Assembly (NCBI GenBank): GCA_018056145.1
Contig: JAGPGE010000426.1
Location: 1 to 5,659 of the forward strand
Direction: 5' to 3'
Length of the DNA: 5,659 bases
From: Armatimonadota bacterium
GTDB taxonomy: Bacteria > Armatimonadota > Zipacnadia > Zipacnadales > JABUFB01
Numbering within the stretch: position 1 is the first letter of the stretch; every line of letters starts with the position of its first letter. The notes under the pieces were generated by a model that saw only the letters and a program-made list of their open reading frames with translations, did not search any database and was not told the origin of the DNA. The position numbers and the translations under genes are program-made. Shown in pieces: positions 5,527-5,659 of this stretch.

Positions 5527-5659
5527 ATGAGCGTGACCGTTGACTTGCGGCTTGGCGACTGCCTGGAGGTCATGCGCGACCTTCCGGATGGGTGTGTGGA
5601 CGCGGTGGTCACGGACCCGCCGTATGGCATTCCAAACGGCGCTGCATTCTGGAGAAACC
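5527..5659 (+). CDS. DNA methyltransferase (N6-adenine/N4-cytosine type), N-terminal part
   Basis: The first 44 residues of a gene running off the right edge. The sequence starts MSVTVDLRLGDCLEVMRDLP, then VDAVVTDPPYG at about residues 25-35. DPPY is catalytic motif IV of amino-methyltransferases, which transfer a methyl group from S-adenosylmethionine to adenine N6 or cytosine N4; 'GDCLEVM..LPDG.VDAVVTDPPYG' is the typical N-terminus of the N6_N4_Mtase family. Motif IV at the N-terminus with the cofactor-binding motif expected later suggests the beta-type order, but that part is outside the window. GAGGA at 5515-5519 lies seven bases before the ATG, supporting the start. Phages often carry solitary enzymes of this kind to shield their DNA from host restriction or to alter transcription; whether a nuclease accompanies it cannot be seen. 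Target base and site are unknown. Confidence 0.9.
   Translation, partial: MSVTVDLRLGDCLEVMRDLPDGCVDAVVTDPPYGIPNGAAFWRN

Noticed and set aside
1..5659. CRISPR array, insertion sequence or direct-repeat structure
   Set aside because: No regularly spaced repeats, terminal inverted repeats or transposase motifs were seen by eye anywhere in the window.

Overview
This window is a compact stretch of double-stranded DNA phage or prophage genome, G+C rich (roughly 60% by eye). Every supported gene lies on the + strand, and genes overlap or abut almost throughout. It holds the end of a replication/early-type block (a single-stranded DNA-binding protein) followed by a DNA-packaging module: small terminase, large terminase and portal. 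The 'SRQIGAS'-type large terminase, the HTH small subunit of DUF1804 type and the DUF935-like portal resemble the head modules of Mu-like and P2-like tailed phages. No integrase, transposase or host gene is visible, so lifestyle and host cannot be fixed from this window.

Layout: 2-262, 3' part of an unrecognised gene entering from the left edge; 277-654, SSB; 623-931, small basic Cys-rich (zinc-ribbon-like) protein; 909-1598, HTH small terminase; 1613-3553, large terminase with an additional N-terminal winged-helix domain; 3553-5121, portal; 5072-5299, DUF4177-like small protein; 5300-5413, 37-residue single-pass membrane peptide; 5421-5500, tRNA-like element with encoded CCA; 5527 to the right edge, N-terminus of an N6/N4 DNA methyltransferase. 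The genes are linked by overlaps of 32, 23, 1 and 50 bases and by one directly abutting stop/start pair, which suggests one polycistronic transcript with translational coupling. The only intergenic stretch longer than about 15 bases (5414-5526) holds the tRNA-like element.

How the parts probably work together: the small terminase recognises concatemeric phage DNA, the large terminase (ATPase plus nuclease) cuts and pumps it through the portal into the prohead, SSB serves replication or recombination that makes the substrate, and the methyltransferase may protect phage DNA from restriction. The most unusual points are (i) the winged-helix extension on the large terminase, with a good internal ribosome binding site that could yield a second protein of ordinary TerL length, and (ii) the tRNA-like element, which has a well-formed acceptor stem, T arm and CCA but no normal D or anticodon arm; its middle forms one long helix, reminiscent of the tRNA-like domain of tmRNA.
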